DNA of 13,931 bases from Pseudomonadota bacterium (GTDB lineage Bacteria; Pseudomonadota; Alphaproteobacteria; Sphingomonadales; Sphingomonadaceae): positions 1-13,931 of the forward strand of contig JAEWCW010000174.1 of the NCBI GenBank assembly GCA_023390415.1, read 5' to 3'. The notes below the pieces were generated by a model, which was given only the letters and a program-made list of their open reading frames with translations, had not been told where the DNA came from and did no database searches. Below are positions 1 to 6,059 of the stretch, one piece after another (positions within the stretch are counted from its first letter, which is position 1; the number at the start of each line of letters is the position of its first letter). A program made the translations under genes and the position numbers.

Positions 1-57
1 CAATTGCTCCTGCGTCCATTCGCGCTCGGCGCGGAGCACGCGCAGGCGGCTCTTCAT
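1..57 (-). CDS. XRE-family helix-turn-helix transcriptional regulator, N-terminal fragment
   Basis: Only the first 19 codons are in the window; the rest lies beyond base 1. The visible protein starts MKSRLRVLRAEREWTQEQL, the usual opening of small YozG-like Cro/XRE regulators (an R-x-LRAER-x-W-T/S-QEQLA first helix). Such proteins are about 65-80 residues long and bind DNA as dimers. The ATG at 57-55 overlaps the TGA (56-54) of the upstream membrane protein in an ATGA junction, which implies translational coupling. Pairing a small membrane protein with a YozG-type regulator is common in bacteria. The regulator often controls its own operon, so the inverted repeat at 459-475 is a candidate operator. 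The family call rests on few residues but the pattern is characteristic. Confidence 0.75.
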   Translation of the reverse strand, partial: MKSRLRVLRAEREWTQEQL

Positions 58-446
58 GGCCGCGAATCCCGGATGAACGGGCTGACCGCGCCGAATACGC
101 CCCAGAAGAGGGGATAGACGAGCCACAGCGGCACCGCCGGAAGGCCAAGGAACTGCTCGCCGAGCCCCGCCGCGACCGCGGCGACCATCGTGATCCCGGA
201 CGCGGCGACGATGCCCTTCAGCGTGATCGCGCGGACGAACTCGTCGGCACGGGCGATGGCCTGGAAGGCGACGACGAACTGAAGGGCGACGGAGAGGGTC
301 ATGACGATGACGATGAGCGCGACCAAGGCAGGCGGAAGGGCATCGTTGCGATCCGCCCGGCTCAACAGGGCAACGCCGGCGAGGAAGCCGACCCAGTTCA
401 GGACCGAGGCGATCGTGTAGCGGCGCGACCAGGGCAACCCGTCCAT
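54..446 (-). CDS. Small four-helix integral membrane protein, partner of an XRE regulator
   Basis: Function not recognised. The protein has 130 residues from the chosen ATG, with hydrophobic segments at about residues 12-29, 40-62, 77-95 and 103-122. A polar, charged stretch between helices 2 and 3 (AIARADEFVRAITLKG) resembles the R-x-x-DE-x-x-R region seen in other small membrane proteins paired with HTH regulators. The reading frame also allows a GTG start at 461. I prefer ATG 446-444 because a GTGAGG ribosome-binding site (461-456) lies 9 bases upstream of it, and because the GTG lies inside a perfect inverted repeat that looks like an operator. The stop overlaps the start of the downstream regulator gene by 4 bases. 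The protein may be a sensor or modulator for that regulator, but this is inference from context only. Confidence 0.7.
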   Translation of the reverse strand: MDGLPWSRRYTIASVLNWVGFLAGVALLSRADRNDALPPALVALIVIVMTLSVALQFVVAFQAIARADEFVRAITLKGIVAASGITMVAAVAAGLGEQFLGLPAVPLWLVYPLFWGVFGAVSPFIRDSRP

Positions 447-458
447 ATGTAAGAACCT

Positions 459-475
459 CACGACGAAATGTCGTG
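459..475. promoter_or_regulatory. Perfect inverted repeat, candidate operator of the membrane-protein/XRE operon
   Basis: The sequence is CACGAC-GAAAT-GTCGTG, two 6-base perfect half-sites with a 5-base spacer. It lies just upstream of the preferred ATG (446) and just downstream of a TTGACA -35-like box on the minus strand. This is the expected place for a repressor operator, and a small XRE regulator is encoded in the same operon. Binding by that regulator is inference. Confidence 0.4.
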
Positions 476-479
476 TATG

Positions 480-508
480 CCTTACGTCATGGAAAGTAGG
501 CCTGTCAA
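480..508 (-). promoter_or_regulatory. Candidate sigma-70-type promoter for the membrane-protein/XRE operon
   Basis: On the minus strand a perfect TTGACA lies at 508-503, followed after 17 bases by GTAAGG (485-480), or after 18 by TAAGGC. The -35 box is strong and the -10 is poor, as is common in alphaproteobacteria. The transcription start would fall in or just before the inverted repeat at 459-475, consistent with repression by an operator there. Confidence 0.35.
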
Positions 509-516
509 TCCAAGTC

Positions 517-552
517 CGTCATGCCAGCGCAGGCTGGCATCTCAGGACGAGA
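517..552 (+). repeat. REP-like hairpin repeat, copy A
   Basis: The unit begins CGTC and contains the palindrome ATGCCAGC-GCAG-GCTGGCAT (521-540), an 8-base-pair stem with a 4-base loop. It ends in CTCAGGACGAGA (541-552). The tail occurs again, inverted, in copy D near 4617, so the repeated unit is about 36 bases and longer than the hairpin. It is the forward member of an inverted pair with copy B. The family resembles the dispersed intergenic repeats of the form GTCAT-x-CCAGCGAAGGCTGG found in sphingomonad genomes. Confidence 0.8.
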
Positions 553-615
553 GGTCGCAGGCGCGGATGGAGGGCGCCCCGGATGCTCGCTGCATCGAGG
601 CCGCGTGAAATCCCG

Positions 616-644
616 CTGAGATCCCAGCCTTCGCTGGGATGACG
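616..644 (-). repeat. REP-like hairpin repeat, copy B (inverted)
   Basis: Read on the minus strand, this is CGTC followed by ATCCCAGC-GAAG-GCTGGGAT and CTCAG. The stem differs from copy A at one position on each arm (G to C and C to G), so pairing is kept. The copy lies 63 bases from copy A in the opposite orientation. The hairpin lies just past the 3' end of the metallopeptidase gene (stop at 666) and could also end or protect that transcript. Confidence 0.8.
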
Positions 645-665
645 GTCTCGCTCTGGTGGGGCGGC

Positions 666-1589
666 CTAGACGGCGCCGCTGAACGTGTCGCAGGCGCGCG
701 GGTCGGCGGTTTCAATGCCGCGCCTCAGCCAGGCCATGCGCTGGGCGGAGGTGCCGTGGGTGAAGCTTTCGGGGGCGACCCGGCCCTGCGAGCGGCGCTG
801 AAGGGTGTCGTCGCCGATCGCCTCGGCGGCGCGCATCCCCTCCTCGATGTCGCCGGGCTCGAGCCGCTCGCGATTCCGGCCGGCCCAGACGCCCGCATAG
901 CAATCGGCCTGGAGCTCGACCCGGACCTGGACCTGGTTGCCCTGCGCGGCGGAAAGCCGGCGTTGCTCGCGATTGGCCTGCTCCAGCGTGCCGGTAAGGA
1001 ACTGGATATGGTGGCCGACTTCGTGCGCGATGACATAGGCCTGGGCGAAATCGCCCGCCGCGCCGAAGCGGCGGTGGAGCTCGTCGAAGAAGCTGGTGTC
1101 GAGGAAGATGCGGTTGTCGGTCGGGCAGTAAAAGGGGCCCATGGCGGACTGCGCGACCCCGCAGCCGGACTGGCCGGTGCCGGCGTAGAAGACGAAGCCC
1201 GGCGCGCGATAGGTCTCGCCCCGCTCCTGGAAGATCCGGGACCACGTGTCCTCGGTGAGCGCGAGGACGCGGCAGGAGAAGGCGCTGATGTCGTCGACCC
1301 GGCATGCCGCGGGTCCGGTCCCGGCGACCGCTTTGCCGGTGCCGGACTGCCCCGAGGCCTGCTGCTGCGGCGCGTAGCCGCCGGTCCCGGTGCCGGAGCC
1401 GCCGCCGAAGGTGCTGAGCGCGCAATAGCCGAGCAGCAGGATCAGCGCGCCGCCAATGCCAAAGCGGCTGAGCACCAGCCCAAAGAGCAGGCCGAACATG
1501 CCGCCACCGCCCCCGAACCCGCCGCCGCCAAAATTCTGACCGCGCTGGTCCTCCACATTGTCGCTGAAGCGATAATCGTCGAGACGCAT
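666..1589 (-). CDS. Membrane-anchored neutral zinc metallopeptidase, YpfJ family
   Basis: The product has 307 residues and matches the putative neutral zinc metallopeptidase family (Pfam Zn_peptidase, YpfJ/KPN_02809 type). It opens with the family signature MRLDDYRFSDNVEDQRG, then a glycine-rich stretch (about 20-31), one transmembrane helix (about 31-58) and a Gly/Ser/Gln-rich linker. A C-terminal catalytic domain follows, presumably periplasmic. Zinc site: HEVGHHIQ at 189-196 supplies two His ligands and the catalytic Glu; Glu225 in ELQADCYAG is the likely third ligand. Several Cys in the catalytic domain could form disulphides. The frame extends upstream to 1634, but ATG 1589 is chosen because the family starts there and a GGAG (1601-1598) sits 8 bases upstream. 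The gene is divergent from bdhA. The natural substrate is unknown. Confidence 0.92.
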   Translation of the reverse strand: MRLDDYRFSDNVEDQRGQNFGGGGFGGGGGMFGLLFGLVLSRFGIGGALILLLGYCALSTFGGGSGTGTGGYAPQQQASGQSGTGKAVAGTGPAACRVDDISAFSCRVLALTEDTWSRIFQERGETYRAPGFVFYAGTGQSGCGVAQSAMGPFYCPTDNRIFLDTSFFDELHRRFGAAGDFAQAYVIAHEVGHHIQFLTGTLEQANREQRRLSAAQGNQVQVRVELQADCYAGVWAGRNRERLEPGDIEEGMRAAEAIGDDTLQRRSQGRVAPESFTHGTSAQRMAWLRRGIETADPRACDTFSGAV

Positions 1590-1696
1590 GGCGGGATCTC
1601 CGGGGAGGATGTGCCGGGACAATGCGCGGCTCACCGGGAGGTTGCAAACCGGGCGCCGGCGCGCGAATGGCCGCTGCTGTACAGGAGACTTCGCCC
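1590..1696. promoter_or_regulatory. Divergent promoter region between the metallopeptidase gene and bdhA
   Basis: These 107 bases separate two divergent starts and must hold promoters for both. A self-complementary TTGCAA at 1642-1647 could act as a -35 element in either direction, but no convincing -10 box follows it. Ribosome-binding sites are clear: GGAG at 1601-1598 (minus) and AGGAG at 1683-1687 (plus). I see no strong operator. Confidence 0.35.
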
Positions 1697-2479
1697 ATGT
1701 TCCTCAAAGGCAAGACCGCACTCGTCACCGGATCGACCTCGGGCATCGGCCTCGCCATCGCGCGCGCCTTCGCGGCAGAGGGCGCGGCGGTGATCCTCAA
1801 CGGCTTCGGGCCGGCCGACCAGATCGAGGAGATCCGCCACGGGCTGGAGACGATCAGCGGCGCGCCGGCGCGCTACAGCGGTGCCGACCTCACCAAGGCC
1901 GAGGAGATCGAGGCGATGGTGGCGGAGGCCGAGGCGCTGGGCGGCGTCGACATCCTGGTCAACAATGCCGGCATGCAGCATGTCGCGCCGATCGACCAGT
2001 TCCCCACCGAGAAATGGGATTTGCTGATCGCCCTGAACCTGACCGCGCCCTTCCACACGATCCGGCTGACGCTGCCGGGGATGAAGGCCAAGGGCTGGGG
2101 CCGGATCATCAACACCGCCTCGGCGCACAGCCTGGTCGCGAGCCCGAACAAGGCGCCCTATGTCGCCTCCAAACACGGCATTGCGGGGCTGACCAAGGGG
2201 GTGGCGCTGGAGACCGCGACGACGGGCGTTACCGTCAATTGCATCAGCCCAGGCTATGTCTGGACGCCTTTGGTCGAGAACCAGATCCCGGACACGATGA
2301 AGGCGCGCGGCCTGACCCGCGAGCAGGTGATGAACGACGTCCTCCTCGCCGCCCAGCCGACCAAGAAGTTCGTGACGGTCGACCAAGTCGCCGCCTTCGC
2401 CCTCTTCCTCTGCCGCGACGAGGCAAGCGCGATCACCGGCGCAAACCTGAGCATGGACGGGGGATGGACGGCGGCTTGA
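1697..2479 (+). CDS. bdhA: D-3-hydroxybutyrate dehydrogenase (short-chain dehydrogenase/reductase)
   Basis: This 260-residue cytoplasmic SDR enzyme interconverts (R)-3-hydroxybutyrate and acetoacetate with NAD(H), a step in poly-3-hydroxybutyrate and ketone-body use. The N-terminus MFLKGKTALVTGSTSGIG carries the nucleotide-binding TGxxxGIG at 11-18. NNAG is at 89-92, and the catalytic set is Asn114, Ser142, Tyr155 and Lys159. Gln94, His144, Lys152 and Gln196 fall at the substrate-binding positions I recall for Pseudomonas fragi HBDH, with Trp257 near the C-terminus. This makes the specific call much stronger than generic SDR. A Tyr replaces the usual Trp187. AGGAG at 1683-1687, 9 bases upstream, fixes the ATG at 1697 rather than the upstream in-frame ATG at 1622. 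A poly(A/B) metabolism neighbour is not seen here. Confidence 0.9.
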   Translation: MFLKGKTALVTGSTSGIGLAIARAFAAEGAAVILNGFGPADQIEEIRHGLETISGAPARYSGADLTKAEEIEAMVAEAEALGGVDILVNNAGMQHVAPIDQFPTEKWDLLIALNLTAPFHTIRLTLPGMKAKGWGRIINTASAHSLVASPNKAPYVASKHGIAGLTKGVALETATTGVTVNCISPGYVWTPLVENQIPDTMKARGLTREQVMNDVLLAAQPTKKFVTVDQVAAFALFLCRDEASAITGANLSMDGGWTAA

Positions 2480-2519
2480 CCGCTTCCTTTTTCGTCGCGC
2501 CGGTGCTCTTAATGCGCGG

Positions 2520-3173
2520 ATGACGATCCTCCTCGCCGCCGCCTTGCTCGCGATCGCCTCGGCGGCTTCCGCCGACCAGCCCGAGCCCGGCTGCACGGCC
2601 CCCGGCCAGACCGCTTGCGCGCGGGGCGAGCGGCAGCGGACGTGGCGACAGGTGGCGACGGACGACGACCGGCGGCGCATCCGCGAGTGGCGGAGCGCGT
2701 TCGTCGAGGCGCTCGGCGAGGCGCGCGGATCGGGCCATGGCGACGAGATTGCGCGCGAAGGGGCGCTGCTCCAGCCGGATTCGGCGCTCGACGGGGCGGC
2801 GCTTCCGCCCGGCGACTATCGCTGCCGGACGATCAAGATCGGCAGCCAGGGCGAAGGCGGGCTCGATTACATCGCCTACCCCTGGTTCCGCTGCCGGGTC
2901 GCGCCGGATGCGCATGGCGACATCCGGTTCACCAAGCTCAACGGCTCGCAGCGGCCGGTGGGACGGCTCTTTGCCGAGCACGATTTGCGCCAGATCTTCC
3001 TCGGGACGCTCGAGCTTGGCGACGAGAGCCAGGCGCTGCGCTACGGTCGCGACCGGCTGCGCAACATGGCCGGGATCGTCGAACGCATCGGCGACCGGCG
3101 CTGGCGGATGCTGCTCCCCTACCCGCATTTCGAATCGACGCTCGACGTGATCGAGCTCGTCCCGTCGCCGTGA
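2520..3173 (+). CDS. Exported DUF4893-family protein
   Basis: The protein has 217 residues with a signal peptide at 1-18 (hydrophobic core LLAAALLAIASA, likely cleavage after ASA), so it is probably periplasmic. The mature part matches DUF4893 as I recall it: an N-terminal W-R-x-x-A-T-D-D-D-R-R-R-I-R-x-W-R segment, a central LPPGDYRCRTIKIG region, and the C-terminal blocks IRFTKLNGSQRPVGRLF and LPYPHFESTLDVIELVP. Three Cys in the mature chain may pair. The function of the family is unknown. The start has no good ribosome-binding site, and no earlier in-frame start was found. The stop is 13 bases before the M20 gene, so the two exported proteins are probably co-transcribed; the 40-base gap to bdhA allows read-through from there. 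Confidence 0.82.
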   Translation: MTILLAAALLAIASAASADQPEPGCTAPGQTACARGERQRTWRQVATDDDRRRIREWRSAFVEALGEARGSGHGDEIAREGALLQPDSALDGAALPPGDYRCRTIKIGSQGEGGLDYIAYPWFRCRVAPDAHGDIRFTKLNGSQRPVGRLFAEHDLRQIFLGTLELGDESQALRYGRDRLRNMAGIVERIGDRRWRMLLPYPHFESTLDVIELVPSP

Positions 3174-3186
3174 AAGGACACCCGCC

Positions 3187-4509
3187 ATGTTCAGACGCAC
3201 TCTCATCGCGCTCGCGCTCGCGGGCGCCGCGATGACCAGCCCGGCCGCCGCCGATCCGCTCGGGGACGCCGTCCGCCGCGACCTGCCGTCGCTGATGGAG
3301 ATCTACCGCGACTTCCACGCCAATCCCGAGCTCAGCATGCAGGAGACGCGCTCCGCCGGGATCATGGCGGAAGAGGCGCGGCGGCTGGGCTTCGACGTGA
3401 CGACCGGGGTCGGACAGACGGGCGTGGTCGCGGTGATGCGCAACGGGCCGGGGCCGACGCTCCTGATCCGCGCCGACATGGACGGGCTCCCGGTTGCCGA
3501 GCAGACCGGCCTCCCCTTCGCCAGCCGCGCCCGCGGCCGGACTCTCACCGGCGAGGATTCGCCGGTGATGCACGCCTGCGGCCACGACACCCACATGACC
3601 GCCTGGATCGGCACCGCCCGGCGGCTTGCAGCGACCCGCAGCTCATGGTCCGGAACGGTGGTGATGATCGCCCAGCCCGGCGAGGAGATCGGCACCGGCG
3701 CGCGGGCGATGATCGAGGACGGGCTCTTCACCCGCTTCCCCAAGCCGACCCACGCCATCGCCTTCCATGATTCGGCGAGCCTCCAGGCCGGCGTCATCGG
3801 CTATTCGGTCGGGCCGGCGCTGGCCAACGTCGACTCGGTGGACATCGAGGTGCGCGGGGTCGGCGGCCACGGCGCCTATCCACATACGACCCGCGACCCG
3901 ATCGTGCTTGCGAGCCGGATCGTTTCCTCCCTCCAGACCCTGGTCAGCCGCGAGATCAACCCGATCGATTCGGCGGTGGTGACGGTCGGCAGCTTCCACG
4001 CCGGCACCAAGCACAACATCATCTCCGACCATGCGAACCTGCAGCTGACCGTGCGCAGCTTCACGCCCGAGGTGCGGCGCACCCTGCTTGACGGCATCCG
4101 CCGGATCGCGCGGGGCGAGGCGATCGCCGCGGGCGTGCCCGAGGACCGGATGCCCGTCGTCACGATCCGCGAGGCCGAATATACGCCGGCCACGGTCAAC
4201 ACCGATCCGTTCACCACCAGCGTCGCCGCGATGTTCCGCGAGCGCTTCGGCGCGAACCGCGTCCAGCAGGTGCCGCCGGTGATGGGGGGCGAGGATTTCA
4301 GCCGCTACCACCTCGCCGATCCGAGCATCCAGAGCATGATCTTCTGGGTGGGCGGAGTGCCCGAGGCGGCATGGCGCGAGGCCGGCGGGGACACCTCCCG
4401 CCTGCCCTCGCTGCACAGCCCCTTCTGGGCGCCCGAGGCCGAGACGGTGATCGCGACCGCGACCGAGGCGATGGTGACGGCCGCAACGGGGATTTTGCGG
4501 CGGCGGTAA
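3187..4509 (+). CDS. Exported M20D-family amidohydrolase/metallopeptidase
   Basis: The protein has 440 residues with a signal peptide at about 1-22 (cleavage near AAA/DP), placing it in the periplasm. It matches the M20D family (N-acyl amino acid amidohydrolase, hippurate hydrolase and AbgB relatives). Family motifs: RADMDGLP at 95-102, HACGHDTH at 129-136 (metal-binding Cys131 and His133), QPGEE at 163-167 with the catalytic Glu, His194, GGHGAYPH in the dimerisation domain at 226-233, MGGEDFS at 366-372 and LHSPFWAPE at 409-417. All expected catalytic positions are present. AAAGGA at 3173-3178, 8 bases before the ATG, overlaps the DUF4893 stop region and supports coupling. The substrate is probably an N-acylated amino acid or short peptide and cannot be narrowed from sequence. 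Confidence 0.92.
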   Translation: MFRRTLIALALAGAAMTSPAAADPLGDAVRRDLPSLMEIYRDFHANPELSMQETRSAGIMAEEARRLGFDVTTGVGQTGVVAVMRNGPGPTLLIRADMDGLPVAEQTGLPFASRARGRTLTGEDSPVMHACGHDTHMTAWIGTARRLAATRSSWSGTVVMIAQPGEEIGTGARAMIEDGLFTRFPKPTHAIAFHDSASLQAGVIGYSVGPALANVDSVDIEVRGVGGHGAYPHTTRDPIVLASRIVSSLQTLVSREINPIDSAVVTVGSFHAGTKHNIISDHANLQLTVRSFTPEVRRTLLDGIRRIARGEAIAAGVPEDRMPVVTIREAEYTPATVNTDPFTTSVAAMFRERFGANRVQQVPPVMGGEDFSRYHLADPSIQSMIFWVGGVPEAAWREAGGDTSRLPSLHSPFWAPEAETVIATATEAMVTAATGILRRR

Positions 4510-4539
4510 GGGGCGGGAGCTGCAGCGCCGGTGCAACAT

Positions 4540-4566
4540 CGTCATGCCAGCGAAGGCTGGCATCTC
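4540..4566 (+). repeat. REP-like hairpin repeat, copy C
   Basis: The unit is CGTC followed by ATGCCAGC-GAAG-GCTGGCAT (4544-4563) and CTC. The stem is identical to copy A and the loop differs by one base. It lies 30 bases after the M20 stop codon in the forward orientation and pairs with the inverted copy D. The hairpin may act as a 3' stabiliser or transcription boundary for the bdhA-side genes. Confidence 0.8.
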
Positions 4567-4616
4567 GGCGGGGGTTCGCTCGGCCTAAATGCAGCGCTGC
4601 ACCAACGGCGGCGTCA

Positions 4617-4652
4617 TCTCGTCCTGAGATCCCAGCCTTCGCTGGGATGACG
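4617..4652 (-). repeat. REP-like hairpin repeat, copy D (inverted)
   Basis: Read on the minus strand, this is CGTC, ATCCCAGC-GAAG-GCTGGGAT (hairpin 4629-4648), then CTCAGGACGAGA. The hairpin matches copy B and the tail matches copy A. It lies about 50 bases past the msrA stop (4703), so each member of the C/D pair sits at the 3' end of one of two convergent transcription units. Confidence 0.8.
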
Positions 4653-4702
4653 AGTGTGGCTCGGGCGTCCGGGCAGCGTCGCACCGGCGGCGGCGGTTTT
4701 GC

Positions 4703-5311
4703 TCAGCTGCCCCAGACTTCCCTCAGGCGGGCATCCCTTCCGCAGCGGGCTCGGTAGAAATTGTAGCGGATCGGATTCCGGCGTGCGTAATCCTGGTGAT
4801 ACGCCTCGGCCTCGGTGAAGGGGCCCAGCGGAAGGATCGGGGTGACGACTCGGCCGCCCAAGGTCCGGTTCGCCTCGGCGAGCGCGGCCTCGGCTGCGCG
4901 GCGCTGGTCGGCATCGGCGACGAAGATCGCGGTGCGGTAGCTGTCCCCGCGGTCGCAGAACTGCCCGCCGGCGTCGGTCGGATCGACGGTGCGGAGGAAG
5001 CGGCGGACGAGATCGGCATAAGAGATGCGGCCGCGATCGAAGCGGACGCGCACCGACTCGTAATGGCCGGTGCCGCCGGCCGAGACCTCGTCATAGGTGG
5101 GGTTGGCGGTGTGGCCGCCGGTAAAGCCGGAAACGGCATCGATCACGCCAGGGATATGCTCGAAATCGGATTCGGTGCACCAGAAGCAGCCGCCGGCGAA
5201 GACCGCGGTGCCGATCCGCTCCGCCGGGACGTTGGGCGTCGGCGGCGGGTCGCTTCCCCCGCAGGCCCCGAGAAGGAGCAGGAGGAGCAGAGTAACCGCC
5301 AGCCGGATCAT
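4703..5311 (-). CDS. msrA: Peptide methionine-S-sulfoxide reductase MsrA, lipoprotein form
   Basis: This enzyme reduces the S-epimer of methionine sulfoxide in proteins. The 202 residues start with a lipoprotein signal: a leucine-rich core and lipobox LGAC with Cys17 as lipidation site, followed by a Pro-rich spacer. Mature MsrA is therefore expected to be membrane-anchored and face the periplasm, unlike the usual cytosolic form. The MsrA fold begins about residue 35. Catalytic Cys42 lies in GCFWCTE (41-47), followed by GVIDAVSGFTGG, the GHYESVRVRFD block, the DRGDSYRTAIF block (120-130) and YHQDY at 171-175. Cys119 and Cys190 are candidate resolving cysteines. The ATG overlaps the stop of the upstream DUF3052 gene (ATGA), making this the last gene of a four-gene coupled unit led by a histidine kinase. 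No separate MsrB is visible. Confidence 0.92.
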   Translation of the reverse strand: MIRLAVTLLLLLLLGACGGSDPPPTPNVPAERIGTAVFAGGCFWCTESDFEHIPGVIDAVSGFTGGHTANPTYDEVSAGGTGHYESVRVRFDRGRISYADLVRRFLRTVDPTDAGGQFCDRGDSYRTAIFVADADQRRAAEAALAEANRTLGGRVVTPILPLGPFTEAEAYHQDYARRNPIRYNFYRARCGRDARLREVWGS

Positions 5312-5703
5312 TCGCGCAGCGCTTTCCGGATGACGAGCTTGAGGCCGGACCAGGTCTCGTCGACGGCGCAGACCTTGACGTCGACCAGGCCATGCGGGAG
5401 CGCGACCTCGCGCACGACATCCTCCGTGATGTCGGTCGCGACCTTAGACGCTTTCTTGGGCCAGGACACCCAGATCATGCCTGCCGGCGCGAGCAGAGGG
5501 CGGAGCTCGGCGACCAGCGCCTCGAGCTCGGCGCGCGAGGCGGTGGAGACAAAGGCGAAATCGAGGCCGGGCTCGGGCGCCGCGAGCCAAGCGCCGCCCA
5601 GCTCCGTCGCGACCGAAGCCGGCATGTTGACGCGCCAGGCGCGGAGGCCGGGTTTCAGGCCGAGCTTGTCGGCGAGCTTACGGCCCGAATAGCCGGCGCT
5701 CAA
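5308..5703 (-). CDS. DUF3052-family protein
   Basis: The protein has 131 residues and starts MSAGYSGRKLADKLGLKPG, a typical opening for DUF3052. The C-terminal half carries the family blocks MIWVSWPKKASKVATDITE and DETWSGLKLVIRK. It has no signal peptide or membrane helix, so it is probably cytoplasmic. The biochemical role of the family is unknown. The start is a TTG (5703-5701) whose last two bases are part of the TGA of the upstream response-regulator gene (a TTGA junction); no ribosome-binding site is visible. Translation therefore probably depends on ribosomes finishing the upstream gene. The stop overlaps the msrA start. The association with MsrA hints at stress response, but this is inference. 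Confidence 0.85.
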   Translation of the reverse strand: MSAGYSGRKLADKLGLKPGLRAWRVNMPASVATELGGAWLAAPEPGLDFAFVSTASRAELEALVAELRPLLAPAGMIWVSWPKKASKVATDITEDVVREVALPHGLVDVKVCAVDETWSGLKLVIRKALRE

Positions 5704-6059
5704 CGGCCGAGGGCGCGGGCGAGCGCCTGCTCGAGGTCGATCGTGCGATAGGGCTTGGTGACCAGGGGCACGTCGCGGTGCGGGCCGCAGCCGTCGGCGC
5801 CGTAGCCTGTCGAGAAGATGAAGGGCGTGCCGGCAGCCTTGAGATCGTCGGCGACGGGTAGGCTCGCCTCGCCGTTGAGATTGATGTCCAGCATCGCGAC
5901 GTCGAACCCGCCGCGATTGGCCGCGGCAAGCGCCTCGGCGAGTGTCTGGGCGCAGGCGACGACGTCGCAGCCGATGGCGCGGAGCATGTCCTCAGCGGTC
6001 ATAGCTATGATCGGCTCGTCCTCGACGAGCAGCACCCGAAGCCCGGCGAGCGCACTCAT
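5700..6059 (-). CDS. Single-domain (CheY-like) response regulator, partner of the HWE kinase
   Basis: The product has 119 residues and consists of a receiver domain only. Glu13 and Asp14 form the acidic pocket (LLVEDEPII), Asp58 in AMLDINLNGE is the phosphoacceptor, Thr84 in FSTGYG and Lys102 in VTKPY complete the active site. There is no output domain, so it may act by protein-protein contact, as a phosphate sink or in a phosphorelay. Stand-alone receivers of this type commonly accompany HWE/HisKA_2 kinases in alphaproteobacteria. The ATG at 6059-6057 overlaps the kinase stop (TGA 6058-6056), and the regulator's own stop overlaps the TTG of the DUF3052 gene. The frame stays open upstream to 6275, but that stretch is inside the kinase and gives Arg-rich shadow protein. 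Confidence 0.93.
   Translation of the reverse strand: MSALAGLRVLLVEDEPIIAMTAEDMLRAIGCDVVACAQTLAEALAAANRGGFDVAMLDINLNGEASLPVADDLKAAGTPFIFSTGYGADGCGPHRDVPLVTKPYRTIDLEQALARALGR

Noticed and set aside
639..1793. A 384-codon plus-strand open frame antisense to the metallopeptidase gene
   Set aside because: Its protein is Gly/Ala/Arg-rich with no domain. It mirrors a gene with a clear family match on the other strand. Long antisense frames are expected at this GC content.
712..1800. A 362-codon minus-strand open frame in another phase of the metallopeptidase region
   Set aside because: The product is Arg/Pro/Ala-rich shadow sequence. The true frame carries the HExxH zinc motif.
1631..2680. A 349-codon minus-strand open frame antisense to bdhA
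   Set aside because: No domain is visible, and the opposite strand encodes an SDR enzyme with every catalytic residue.
3643..4563. A 306-codon minus-strand open frame antisense to the M20 gene
   Set aside because: It is His/Asp/Arg-rich low-complexity shadow sequence, and its start runs into the REP-like repeat.
4629..4648. Copy D hairpin considered as a classical rho-independent terminator
   Set aside because: The stem is good, but no T run follows on either strand, and the same sequence recurs elsewhere as a repeat.
517..4652. Palindromic repeats considered as a CRISPR array
   Set aside because: Only four copies in two distant pairs with inverted orientation, no regular spacers and no cas genes; REP-like elements fit better.
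517..4652. The region between the two repeat pairs considered as a composite mobile element
   Set aside because: It contains only ordinary chromosomal genes without transposase or target-site duplication, and the repeats are common dispersed elements of this type.
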